38,742 nt of DNA from Ga0074139 sp964515195 (GTDB taxonomy: Bacteria; Bdellovibrionota; Bdellovibrionia; Bdellovibrionales; Bdellovibrionaceae). The position numbers and the translations under genes were made by a program. Under the pieces are notes generated by a model. The model ran no database searches and had not been told where the DNA came from. It saw only the letters and a program-made list of their open reading frames with translations. Position 1 is the first letter of the stretch. Every line of letters begins with the position of its first letter. Shown one piece after another: positions 25,410 through 32,916 of the stretch. The DNA lies in contig CAZETK010000029.1 in NCBI GenBank assembly GCA_964515195.1, forward strand, positions 1-38,742. The letters run 5' to 3'.

Positions 25410-25787
25410 TTAATAAAGTAAAGAGTTAACGGAAATCCCAGATAGCCAATCCATCGCCATAATGATGAGTGAAGAAACGAGCACCATGATAATCACGGAA
25501 ATCGTCATAGCAATGGTGTCTTTCCGAGTCGGAAAAACAACTTTACGAACTTCAATAACAACTTCTTCAGCCCAGGCTTTGAATTTCGCATTCAATTGAC
25601 ATGAGAAAAAGAAAATGGCCGCCATAAGAATGGGAAAACCGTGGCGAACAAGATCTGATCCTATCATTCGAGCCACAACCCCAAAGGCTCCAGCCAAGGA
25701 TTGTAGCAAAAGATGGATGGTCACCCCTATGAGAACCGAGGTCACCAAAAGGCTCGCTGTGATGATCTTAGAGTTTGTATTTTCCAT
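25410..25787 (-). CDS. secE: Protein translocase subunit SecE
   Basis: Membrane clamp of the SecY channel. 125 residues with three predicted membrane helices (about residues 8-30, 48-63 and 91-113), like the long enterobacterial form and unlike the single-helix type. The conserved amphipathic part before the last helix, EVVIEVRKVVFPTRKDT, identifies the family. ATG at 25787, 25 bases after the tRNA-Trp gene. Confidence 0.95.
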   Translation of the reverse strand: MENTNSKIITASLLVTSVLIGVTIHLLLQSLAGAFGVVARMIGSDLVRHGFPILMAAIFFFSCQLNAKFKAWAEEVVIEVRKVVFPTRKDTIAMTISVIIMVLVSSLIIMAMDWLSGISVNSLLY

Positions 25788-25812
25788 TCAATTCCTTTCA
25801 AACTCTGTAAGT

Positions 25813-25888
25813 TGGCAGGGGCGGAGGGATTCGAACCCACGACCTAACGATTTGGAGTCGTTCGCTCTACCGCTGGAGCTACACCCCT
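25813..25888 (-). tRNA. tRNA-Trp (anticodon CCA)
   Basis: 76 nt on the minus strand. Acceptor stem AGGGGTG pairs with CGCCCCT (one G-U), D arm GCTC/GAGC, anticodon stem ACGAC... with loop CTCCAAA giving anticodon CCA, T arm GTGGGTTCGAATCCC, discriminator G and encoded CCA (25815-25813). It sits between tuf and secE, a common arrangement. Confidence 0.95.
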
Positions 25889-25929
25889 ACAGATGAAATT
25901 CCCGTAAAAAACTAACATCTTATAAAGTA

Positions 25930-25961
25930 TTAAGGGGACACCTATCAAGACGTCCCCTTAA
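25930..25961 (-). terminator. Hairpin after tuf, weak terminator or processing site
   Basis: A perfect 10-bp stem TTAAGGGGAC/GTCCCCTTAA (25952-25961 with 25930-25939) and 12-base loop lies 22 bases after the tuf stop. The downstream minus-strand sequence is only moderately T-rich, so termination may be partial, with read-through into tRNA-Trp-secE-nusG. Confidence 0.5.
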
Positions 25962-25983
25962 CGCGAACTGTTAAAAACGACGA

Positions 25984-27177
25984 TTACTCGACAATCTCAG
26001 TAACAACGCCGGCGCCAACAGTACGGCCACCCTCACGGATAGCGAAACGCAATTCTTTTTCCATCGCGATCGGAGCGATAAGCTCAACAGCCATTTCTTC
26101 CACGCGATCACCAGGCATAATCATCTCAGTGCCAGCTTTCAAAGTTACAACGCCAGTCACGTCAGTTGTGCGGAAGTAGAACTGAGGACGATATCCGTTG
26201 AAGAATGGAGTATGACGTCCACCCTCTTCTTTAGTGAGGATATAGGCAGAAGCTTTGAATTTCTTGTGAGGTTTAACTGTTCCAGGCTTAGCCAAGACTT
26301 GACCACGCTCAACGTCTTCTTTCTTAGTACCACGGAGTAAGCAACCGCAGTTGTCACCCGCTTGACCTTCATCAAGAAGCTTACGGAACATTTCGATACC
26401 AGTCACAGTTGTCTTGGTTGTGGGACGGATACCGACGATTTCAACTTCATCGTTCACTTTGATGATACCACGCTCGATACGACCGGTAACAACGGTACCA
26501 CGACCTGAAATGGAGAAAACGTCTTCCACAGGCATCAAGAAAGTCTTGTCAGTGGCACGAACAGGCTCAGGGATGTAAGCGTCACAAGCGTCCATCAACT
26601 TCATGATCGCAGGACGGCCCAATTCAGATTGGTCACCTTCCAAACCAAGCTTCGCGGAACCCTTTACGATTGGAATCTGATCACCAGGGAATTCGTACTT
26701 AGAAAGAAGCTCGCGGATTTCCATCTCAACCAGCTCTAGAAGGTCTTTGTCATCAACCATGTCGCACTTATTCATGAATACAACAAGGGCCGGTACACCC
26801 ACCTGGCGAGCCAATAGGATGTGCTCACGAGTTTGAGGCATAGGACCGTCAGCGGCAGACACAACCAAGATTGCGCCATCCATCTGAGCGGCACCGGTGA
26901 TCATGTTCTTCACGTAGTCAGCGTGGCCTGGACAGTCAACGTGAGCATAGTGACGTTTGTCAGTTTCGTACTCAACGTGAGTTGTGGAAATTGTGATACC
27001 GCGCTCTTTTTCTTCAGGAGACTTATCGATTTGATCGTAAGACATCGCCTGAGCTTTACCAGCAGCCGCCAAAGTTGTTGTGATAGCAGCTGTCAAAGTT
27101 GTTTTACCATGGTCAACGTGACCGATAGTGCCGATGTTTACGTGCGGCTTTGAACGGGTGAATTTTTCTTTAGACAT
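25984..27177 (-). CDS. tuf: Elongation factor Tu
   Basis: GTPase that delivers aminoacyl-tRNA to the ribosome. 397 residues. G1 GHVDHGKTTLTAAIT (residues 18-32), switch II DCPGHADYVKNM with the catalytic His, G4 NKCD, domain II RGTVVTGRIERG and C-terminal AIREGGRTVGAGVV. ATG at 27177 after AGGAGGAAC. It follows four tRNA genes in the order of the E. coli tufB operon, so tRNAs and tuf are likely co-transcribed and separated by processing. No second tuf is in the window. Confidence 0.98.
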   Translation of the reverse strand: MSKEKFTRSKPHVNIGTIGHVDHGKTTLTAAITTTLAAAGKAQAMSYDQIDKSPEEKERGITISTTHVEYETDKRHYAHVDCPGHADYVKNMITGAAQMDGAILVVSAADGPMPQTREHILLARQVGVPALVVFMNKCDMVDDKDLLELVEMEIRELLSKYEFPGDQIPIVKGSAKLGLEGDQSELGRPAIMKLMDACDAYIPEPVRATDKTFLMPVEDVFSISGRGTVVTGRIERGIIKVNDEVEIVGIRPTTKTTVTGIEMFRKLLDEGQAGDNCGCLLRGTKKEDVERGQVLAKPGTVKPHKKFKASAYILTKEEGGRHTPFFNGYRPQFYFRTTDVTGVVTLKAGTEMIMPGDRVEEMAVELIAPIAMEKELRFAIREGGRTVGAGVVTEIVE

Positions 27178-27284
27178 TGTTCCTCCTGAAGAGTGTTAGT
27201 TTTTATTTCAAAAGTCTTTTCTTCATTTATTCCTGTTAAATTAAAGGCCCTCTCAGACCCTTAAACTTTTATCAACCCCGCCTG

Positions 27285-27314
27285 CCAGTCTAAACATCCT
27301 TACGTTTAAACTGG
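27285..27314 (-). repeat. Stem-loop containing the 3' CCA of tRNA-Thr(GGU)
   Basis: CCAGTTTAAAC (27314-27304) pairs with GTTTAGACTGG (27295-27285) at ten positions plus one G-U, with an 8-base loop. The first three bases are the encoded CCA end of tRNA-Thr, so in the precursor the tRNA terminus would be base-paired to its own trailer. Function in 3' processing is inferred. Confidence 0.6.
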
Positions 27315-27386
27315 AGCCCGTGATCGGAGCCGAACCGACGACCTCACCCTTACCAAGGGTGCGCTCTACCACTGAGCTACACGGGC
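27312..27386 (-). tRNA. tRNA-Thr (anticodon GGU)
   Basis: 75 nt. Acceptor GCCCGTG/CACGGGC, D arm GCTC/GAGC, anticodon stem CACCC/GGGTG with loop TTGGTAA (anticodon GGT), T arm GTCGGTTCGGCTCCGAT, discriminator T, encoded CCA. Counterpart of E. coli thrT just upstream of tufB. Confidence 0.95.
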
Positions 27387-27425
27387 CACACGCACATACT
27401 TGATACGGTTAGCTCGCTTTCGTCG

Positions 27426-27446
27426 AAGTCAAAACAGCTTTGACTT
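27426..27446 (-). repeat. Inter-tRNA stem-loop
   Basis: A perfect 8-bp stem AAGTCAAA/TTTGACTT with a 5-base loop in the 74-base spacer between tRNA-Gly and tRNA-Thr(GGU). Probably a structural element in the tRNA precursor. No function can be assigned. Confidence 0.45.
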
Positions 27447-27460
27447 ACAACGGGTGAATT

Positions 27461-27537
27461 TGGAGCGGGAGACGGGTCTCGAACCCGCAACCCTCTGCTT
27501 GGAAGGCAGATACTCTAGCCAATTGAGCTACTCCCGC
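27461..27537 (-). tRNA. tRNA-Gly (anticodon UCC)
   Basis: 77 nt. Acceptor GCGGGAG/CTCCCGC, anticodon stem TCTGC/GCAGA with loop CTTCCAA (anticodon TCC), T arm GCGGGTTCGAGACCCGT, discriminator T and encoded CCA. Corresponds in position to E. coli glyT. Confidence 0.95.
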
Positions 27538-27633
27538 TCTAAGCTTTCTCTTCTCGTAAATCCATTCACTTACACTCTCTCTTCAACTTCCTCCTGAGTG
27601 ACTCAAGAAGAAATTTCGGAACCCTTTCTCAGT

Positions 27634-27675
27634 CACCATTTCCCAGCGAAAGAGAAATGTTCGAGAGAAATGGTG
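27634..27675 (-). repeat. Stem-loop containing the 3' CCA of tRNA-Tyr, with a competing repeat
   Basis: CACCATTTC (27675-27667), which includes the discriminator and encoded CCA of tRNA-Tyr, pairs perfectly over 9 bp with GAAATGGTG (27642-27634). A direct repeat of AGAGAAATG on the plus strand (27651-27659 and 27664-27672) gives the distal arm two possible partners, so alternative pairings exist. Confidence 0.55.
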
Positions 27676-27756
27676 GACAGGGAAGGATTCGAACCTTCGT
27701 AGACCGAAGTCAGCAGATTTACAGTCTGCCCCCTTTAGCCACTCGGGCACCTGTCC
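27671..27756 (-). tRNA. tRNA-Tyr (anticodon GUA)
   Basis: 86 nt, class II with long variable arm (TGACTTCGGTCTAC region). Acceptor GGACAGG/CCTGTCC, anticodon stem GCAGA/TCTGC with loop CTGTAAA (anticodon GTA), T arm GAAGGTTCGAATCCTTC, discriminator A and encoded CCA. Corresponds to E. coli tyrU. The 133-base spacer to tRNA-Gly contains a stem-loop but no gene. Confidence 0.95.
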
Positions 27757-27772
27757 CCAAGAGGAAATTGAA

Positions 27773-27848
27773 TGGAGCTGGTTATGGGACTCGAACCCGC
27801 AACCTGCTGATTACAAATCAGCTGCTCTACCAATTGAGCTAAACCAGC
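27773..27848 (-). tRNA. tRNA-Thr (anticodon UGU)
   Basis: 76 nt. Acceptor GCTGGTT/AACCAGC, D arm GCTC/GAGC, anticodon loop TTTGTAA (anticodon TGT), T arm GCGGGTTCGAGTCCCAT, discriminator T and encoded CCA. First tRNA of the cluster; corresponds to E. coli thrU. Confidence 0.95.
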
Positions 27849-27942
27849 CCTTGCAAAACCCAAAACTTATCTTTCAGCAACAAAGGAGCCTGAAAAGCCG
27901 CCTTTCCTGCGAAAAACAAGACTTGTGTTTTGTAACCGGATT

Positions 27943-27971
27943 TTTTTACGGAAAAAGCTATAGAGAGTCAA
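27943..27971 (-). promoter_or_regulatory. Promoter of the tRNA-tuf operon
   Basis: On the minus strand TTGACT (27971-27966), 17 bases, then TAAAAA (27948-27943). The -35 matches at five of six positions and the -10 at four of six. Predicted start is near 27936, about 90 bases before tRNA-Thr(UGU), with a small AAAACA-CAAG/CTTG-TTTT hairpin in the leader. Confidence 0.65.
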
Positions 27972-28011
27972 AAGGTTTTGTGGGCCCGCAGGACCGGATT
28001 GTTAGGGGCTC

Positions 28012-28899
28012 TTAATTTCGGCTGCCCCACCGCTGTCGAACCGACTCGCCCAAGGCTAATGCCGTAGCAACTGACGCATTGTAGCTGGCCTCTTCACTGA
28101 GCTGAGGAAGCTTTACGATTTCATCACAAAGCCGCTCGGAAGTGCTACGAAGGCCCTTATCTTCAGCTCCCACCATCCATACCATCTTTTCTGGAAACTT
28201 TAGATTATATAGTATTTTCGTAGACTTATGAGAAAGCCCAAAAATCCAATAGCCCATTTCTTTCAACTTTTCGACGGAAGGCTGGAAATTGGGAACAATC
28301 TCCACTGGCACATGCTCCACGCCCCCACAGGCCACTTTGTGGACTGTGGCGGTCAAGTGAACAGAGCGGTCCTGGGGTATGAACAGAGCGTCAACGCCCA
28401 TGAGCCAAGCCGTCCGTAAAATGGCTCCTAAATTATGAGGGTCTTCAATTCCATCCAAGAAAAGGACAAGGCTTTCGGACTTTTCAGCCAAAGTACTCCA
28501 GTCCAATCGCGGCCGCCCTTCCACAAAGGCGACAGCACCCTGGTGAGAGGGAAACTCCTTTTGCAATTGCTCCTTCGATCGAAGCTCGAGAGGGATTTTA
28601 TGTTTTTTACACTGGTCTTCCAACTCCCGAAGCTCTTCCGAAGATTCAAAACCCCGCTGAAGCCATACAGCCGTGACTTTTGAAAGATGAGTCTTCAGCA
28701 GTTCATGAATCGCATGGTGGCCGATCACCACACGGGAATTTTTGAAATCAATAATGCGAGATGAGTCGGCAGAATGAGTGCTACGGGGAGGTCCTCCACC
28801 CTTCTGCCGAAAAACAGGTGACTTGGCCGTTTCCCGCTGGGAATCGCGACGGCTGGTTCGTGAAGAGGGCGGTGAATGACGATTTCGACTCATGGTCAT
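28012..28899 (-). CDS. rlmB: TrmH/SpoU-family 23S rRNA 2'-O-methyltransferase (RlmB-like)
   Basis: SAM-dependent ribose methyltransferase; RlmB members modify a guanosine in the peptidyl-transferase loop of 23S rRNA. 295 residues. A basic, low-complexity N-terminus of about 50 residues, a substrate-binding domain (VIGHHAIHELLKT), then the knotted SPOUT domain: LDGIEDPHNLGAILRTA (149-164), VGAEDKGLR (243-251) and SEEASYNASVATALAL (268-283). The third motif has YNAS where SLNVS is usual. The start has no convincing Shine-Dalgarno; TATAAG lies just upstream, so a near-leaderless start at Met1 or Met3 is possible. The exact rRNA target is inferred from family. Confidence 0.85.
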   Translation of the reverse strand: MTMSRNRHSPPSSRTSRRDSQRETAKSPVFRQKGGGPPRSTHSADSSRIIDFKNSRVVIGHHAIHELLKTHLSKVTAVWLQRGFESSEELRELEDQCKKHKIPLELRSKEQLQKEFPSHQGAVAFVEGRPRLDWSTLAEKSESLVLFLDGIEDPHNLGAILRTAWLMGVDALFIPQDRSVHLTATVHKVACGGVEHVPVEIVPNFQPSVEKLKEMGYWIFGLSHKSTKILYNLKFPEKMVWMVGAEDKGLRSTSERLCDEIVKLPQLSEEASYNASVATALALGESVRQRWGSRN

Positions 28900-29067
28900 C
28901 TTATAGTTTCAATTAGGATCAAAAGCGACGACTTTCTAAATCAAAGGCAGAATGGCCCTGTGGCCCTGAAAGAATGTCATAAATCTTCGCGGCCCTTAGG
29001 GGCTCTTTCAAAATGGGCTCAGTCAACGCTTGGCCTGGCAACGAAGAGTCGGCTGGGTTCGAAAACC

Positions 29068-29769
29068 TTAGGGGAGTGTCGCCATTACATAGTCTAGGGC
29101 CGCTTCTCGTGGGTGAGGGGCTTCCACGATCGGGCGGCCGACGACTAGGGCTGTGGCCCCTAACTCGAGGGCCTGTTTCGGGTTCATCACGCGTTTTTGA
29201 TCTTGATGGGACTCTAAGTCCATTCTGATCCCCGGCACCACCTTAAACATTTTTTTGTTTTTTAGAAGTTTTAACTCGTGACCCGAGCAGACAACGCCTG
29301 TAAGGCCCGCTTGCTCGGCCAAGCTGGCTAGATCTTCAACATGGGATGAGATCGGTTTTGGAATCAAATTGACCGGCAGACTGGATTGGTCCCAACTGGT
29401 CAAAATCGTCACGGCTAAAATTTTAAAAGGTCTTACAGAATTCAATTTCATCTCGAGTTTAGCGCATTCTTGTAGCGCCTCGAGCCCAGCAAGGGCATGA
29501 ACGGTGACAAGGGATGCTCCGGCATCAAAACTGGCTTGGACCGCTGACACCATGGTAGTGGGAATATCGAAGTGCTTCATATCCATAAAGACGGGCGCCT
29601 GCTGAGCTATCTTCCGCACGAAGCTCAGGCCTTCACGCATAATCAGACGAGGGCCGATTTTAAAGGCACCGACCACCTCACCCAGGTCATCAGCCATTTG
29701 GAGAGCTTTTGCGGGATCATCTAAATCCAATGCGACAATGATAGGGTTTTTAATTAGACCTTTTTCCAT
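29068..29769 (-). CDS. pyrF: Orotidine 5'-phosphate decarboxylase
   Basis: Last step of UMP synthesis, OMP to UMP. 233 residues from the ATG at 29769 (a TTG one codon upstream is less likely). Active-site pieces: VALDLD (Asp15), the GAFKIG Lys38, the catalytic DMKHFDIPTT (Asp63, Lys65, Asp68) and VVPGIR then GATALVVGRPI for the phosphate. The catalytic Asp-x-Lys-x-x-Asp array is complete. It lies 61 bases after proS in the same direction, with no good Shine-Dalgarno. The 168-base gap to rlmB contains only short GC-rich palindromes and no clear terminator. Confidence 0.94.
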   Translation of the reverse strand: MEKGLIKNPIIVALDLDDPAKALQMADDLGEVVGAFKIGPRLIMREGLSFVRKIAQQAPVFMDMKHFDIPTTMVSAVQASFDAGASLVTVHALAGLEALQECAKLEMKLNSVRPFKILAVTILTSWDQSSLPVNLIPKPISSHVEDLASLAEQAGLTGVVCSGHELKLLKNKKMFKVVPGIRMDLESHQDQKRVMNPKQALELGATALVVGRPIVEAPHPREAALDYVMATLP

Positions 29770-29830
29770 CAAGTGTATGGTGGCACGGAGTCTGTTTTGG
29801 TGGCAAGCCTTGGGTTCAAGCGGAAAAAAG

Positions 29831-31555
29831 CTACTTGGAGTGTAAGTGATTAACGACTTGGTCAGGCGCCCATTTTTGGACTTCTTTTGTTCGGCGGTTC
29901 ATCACTTCCACTTCGTTCTGGTCCAGCCCCTTTTTTCCGATCACGATCCGAGTGGGCATGCCCAGAAGATCCGCGTCTTTGAATTTGACACCGGGGCGCT
30001 CGTCACGATCGTCAATCAAAGCTTCCAAGCCTTTTGCGTTGAGATCCTTTTCCAACTGATCACAGACCTGTAGGGATCTTTCATCCTTGGGGTCTAAGAG
30101 ACAAATATGCACATCAAAAGGAGCAAGGGCTGCGGGCCAAATGATCCCATCCTTATCATGATTTTGTTCAATGCAGGCTTGAACCGTGCGAGTGACGCCG
30201 ATTCCATAGCAGCCCATTTCGAAATGTTGCGCCTTCCCTTGAGCATCCAGAAAGGTGGCCTTCATTTTTTCCGAGTACTTGCGTCCCAGATAAAAAACAT
30301 GCCCGACTTCGATGCCACGATAGGCCTTCAGGCGACCATTGGACTCAGGGCACTTATCCCCTTCGCGAGCCATCCGCAGATCCGCCAATTGGGTGGCTTG
30401 ATAATCGCGGTCATGGTTGACGTTCTTTAAATGGAAGCCATCTTCATTGGCGCCAACAATATAGTTTTTAAGGCCTTGCACCCCATGATCCATATAGACA
30501 GGGATTTTAAGTCCGACAGGACCACAGGATCCTGGAGAAGCGCCGCTGACCTGGCGAACCTCTTCATCCGTCAGCATTTGAGGAGGATTGGTCAGTCCCA
30601 AAACATTTTTCAATTTGATAGGATTAATCTCATCGGATCCTCGCAAAAGAACCGCGATGGGTTTTAAATCTTTGTCCTTTGGATTGGCTCCGTCATTGGC
30701 GCTGAAGAAAAGAGTCTTCACCAACTCCTTCGCGGGCAAGCCTGTGAACTTGGAAAGGTCCGCAATGGTCTTCTGTCCGGGGGTGGCAAACTTCTCGAGA
30801 GGCAAAGGAGCCGCGTTGGAAACATGGGGTTCGGCATCAATGGCCGGGCAGACTTCGATATTAGCGGCGAAATCCGTGGTGTCACTTACAAGCAGGGCGT
30901 CTTCACCGGCCTCGGCCAGTAGCTGGAACTCGTGGGTTTGGCTGCCTCCGATATTTCCGGCGTCCGCCTGAACAATTCGATATTGCACACCTAAACGGTC
31001 AAAAATCGCCCTGTAGGCTTCGTACATCAGATCGTAGGACTTCAGAGCGGCCTCTTGATTCACATCAAAAGTATAGGCGTCCTTCATGGAAAATTCGCGC
31101 CCTCGCATCAGCCCAAAGCGCGGGCGGATTTCATCTCGGTACTTGGTTTGAATTTGATAAAGATTTTTGGGAAGATCCTTGTAGGATTTAATATCGTGGC
31201 GAACATAGTCCACCACAGCCTCTTCGTGGGTGGCTCCCAAGCAGAACCATTGATCATTTCGATTTTTAAATTTTAACAGACCGGCGCCCATTTCTTCCCA
31301 GCGATTGGTTTCTTCCCATAACTCCCGAGGGTGAACCATCGGCATCAGAATTTCCACTCCGCCCCGCTTGTTCAATTCTTCGCGGATGATGTTTTCAAAC
31401 TTACGAATGGCTCGCAAAGCCAGATTTCCATAGGTGTACATTCCCGGAGCGAGCTTCTTGATTAATCCGGCTCGGACCATCAATTTATGACTGGGAATTT
31501 CCGCATCGCTGGGGGCTTCTTTTAGAGTGTAGATGTAGCTTTGCGACCATTTCAT
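29831..31555 (-). CDS. proS: Prolyl-tRNA synthetase, bacterial type with editing domain
   Basis: Class II synthetase charging tRNA-Pro. 574 residues. Motif 1 region KLMVRAGLIKKLAPGMYTYGNLALRAI, motif 2 YRDEIRPRFGLMRGREFSMKDAY (about residues 138-160), an inserted YbaK-like editing domain in about residues 220-400 (KTLFFSANDGANPK, LRGSDEINPIKLKN), motif 3 GCYGIGVTRTVQACIEQNHD, and a C-terminal anticodon-binding domain. The ATG at 31555 overlaps the ntrX-like stop (ATGA) with GAGGTG upstream, so translation is coupled. Confidence 0.97.
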   Translation of the reverse strand: MKWSQSYIYTLKEAPSDAEIPSHKLMVRAGLIKKLAPGMYTYGNLALRAIRKFENIIREELNKRGGVEILMPMVHPRELWEETNRWEEMGAGLLKFKNRNDQWFCLGATHEEAVVDYVRHDIKSYKDLPKNLYQIQTKYRDEIRPRFGLMRGREFSMKDAYTFDVNQEAALKSYDLMYEAYRAIFDRLGVQYRIVQADAGNIGGSQTHEFQLLAEAGEDALLVSDTTDFAANIEVCPAIDAEPHVSNAAPLPLEKFATPGQKTIADLSKFTGLPAKELVKTLFFSANDGANPKDKDLKPIAVLLRGSDEINPIKLKNVLGLTNPPQMLTDEEVRQVSGASPGSCGPVGLKIPVYMDHGVQGLKNYIVGANEDGFHLKNVNHDRDYQATQLADLRMAREGDKCPESNGRLKAYRGIEVGHVFYLGRKYSEKMKATFLDAQGKAQHFEMGCYGIGVTRTVQACIEQNHDKDGIIWPAALAPFDVHICLLDPKDERSLQVCDQLEKDLNAKGLEALIDDRDERPGVKFKDADLLGMPTRIVIGKKGLDQNEVEVMNRRTKEVQKWAPDQVVNHLHSK

Positions 31556-32916
31556 CCGTTCACCTCGATACCGTAGGCCTTGATTTTCCTATGCAGATAA
31601 CTTCTTTCCAAACCGATCACTTCGGCTGTCTTGGAGATGTTGCCGCCGTTTTCTTGAATTTTTTTGATTAGGTATTCTTTTTCGAATTCAGCTCGGGCCT
31701 CGCGGAAGGTTTTCATTTCAGTGGCCACTGAGGTCAGCGTTGATCCCTCGACTTCGATTAAACCGGCGAAACGCAAATCGTGAATATCAACGAAATCTCC
31801 AGGAGTCAGGATGTAGACCCGTTCGATAAAATTTTTAAGTTCTCGGATGTTGCCCGGCCAGCTGTAGGCCTTCATCAACGCTACAGCTCCGTCAGAAAAG
31901 ATTTTTCCATTTTCTCCAGTATCCCGGGAAATCATATCGGCAAAGTGGGTGATCAAACTGTTCAAATCCTCAATTCGACTGCGCAAAGGCTCGAGATGAA
32001 TATGGAATGTCTTCAGGCGTTCATAAAGATCCTGCAGAAGTTTTCCGTTTTGCGCTGCTTTATCTAAATCCTCTGTGGAGGAGACGAGGATCCTGACATC
32101 GGACTTTACAACTTCTTGTCCATTAAAGCGGGTGAATTGTCGCTCTTGCATATAACGAAGAAGCTTCGCCTGAACATGGGTCGGCATGGCCGTGATCTCT
32201 TCGATGTAGAGAGTGCCATTGTCGACCAACTCCAATTTGCCCTTCCGGTTTTTATCAACGCCGGGTAGAGAACCCTTTTCAATGCCGAAAAGTTCAGACT
32301 CCATAAGCTCTTCCGGAATTGTATCACAGTTCATTTCGGCAAAGGTGCGACTGGCTCGGGTGCTCATGTAATGAATATTTTGAGCCGCCAAAGCTTTTCC
32401 TGTGCCGGACTCGCCTGTTAAAAGCACCCAACTTTGAGTGGGAGCGAGTTTTGCGATCATCTGTTTAGTTTGTACGATTTTAGCTGAATCTCCGCGAATG
32501 GCGATATTACTACGAAGCTTGTTTAGTAAAGCCGCTTTCTCCATTTGGGCCTGCTTATAGTTCATGGCGTTGGAAATCGTAATGGTAACTTTATCAATTG
32601 AAAGAGGCTTTTCAATGAAATCATAGGCTCCAAGCTTTGTCGCTTTCACTGCTGTTTCAATCGTGCCGTGACCGGAAATCATCACAAATTCTGTCTGTGG
32701 AAAAAGCGAGCGCGCTTCTTTCAAGATTTCGATTCCGTCCTTGTGACCTGGCATCCAGATATCCAAAAAAACCAGGTCCGGTTGGAAGCGTTTCATCACC
32801 TCAAGGCCTTCTTCTCCATGGGGGGCTACCTCGACAATATAGCCTTCATCCCGTAAGCTGGCCGATAGGATGTCACGGATCCCTGATTCGTCATCAATAA
32901 TTAAAATTTTATTCAT
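31552..32916 (-). CDS. ntrX: NtrX-like response regulator with degenerate AAA+ domain
   Basis: Response regulator of the NtrC/NtrX class, paired with the NtrY-like kinase encoded just before. 454 residues from the ATG at 32916 (GGAGG 7 bases upstream); a longer frame exists but lacks support. Receiver: Asp8, Asp9, phosphoacceptor Asp52, FIEKP Lys. AAA+ domain: intact Walker A GESGTGK (168-174). The GAFTGA loop that touches sigma54 is replaced by GSLPGV (215-220), Walker B ends IEE instead of LDE (239-240), and GKLLQDLYERL lacks the first arginine of the usual FRxDLYYRL. The C-terminus has a Fis-type helix-turn-helix (NISKTAEVIGLERSYLHRKI). Loss of GAFTGA is known in NtrX of some alphaproteobacteria. 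Probably a DNA-binding regulator acting without sigma54; targets unknown. Confidence 0.85.
   Translation of the reverse strand: MNKILIIDDESGIRDILSASLRDEGYIVEVAPHGEEGLEVMKRFQPDLVFLDIWMPGHKDGIEILKEARSLFPQTEFVMISGHGTIETAVKATKLGAYDFIEKPLSIDKVTITISNAMNYKQAQMEKAALLNKLRSNIAIRGDSAKIVQTKQMIAKLAPTQSWVLLTGESGTGKALAAQNIHYMSTRASRTFAEMNCDTIPEELMESELFGIEKGSLPGVDKNRKGKLELVDNGTLYIEEITAMPTHVQAKLLRYMQERQFTRFNGQEVVKSDVRILVSSTEDLDKAAQNGKLLQDLYERLKTFHIHLEPLRSRIEDLNSLITHFADMISRDTGENGKIFSDGAVALMKAYSWPGNIRELKNFIERVYILTPGDFVDIHDLRFAGLIEVEGSTLTSVATEMKTFREARAEFEKEYLIKKIQENGGNISKTAEVIGLERSYLHRKIKAYGIEVNG

Noticed and set aside
28900..29067. Small gene or promoter between pyrF and rlmB
   Set aside because: No frame with a start and ribosome binding site, and TTGACT-like sequences lack a matching -10. 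Short GGCC palindromes are not distinctive.
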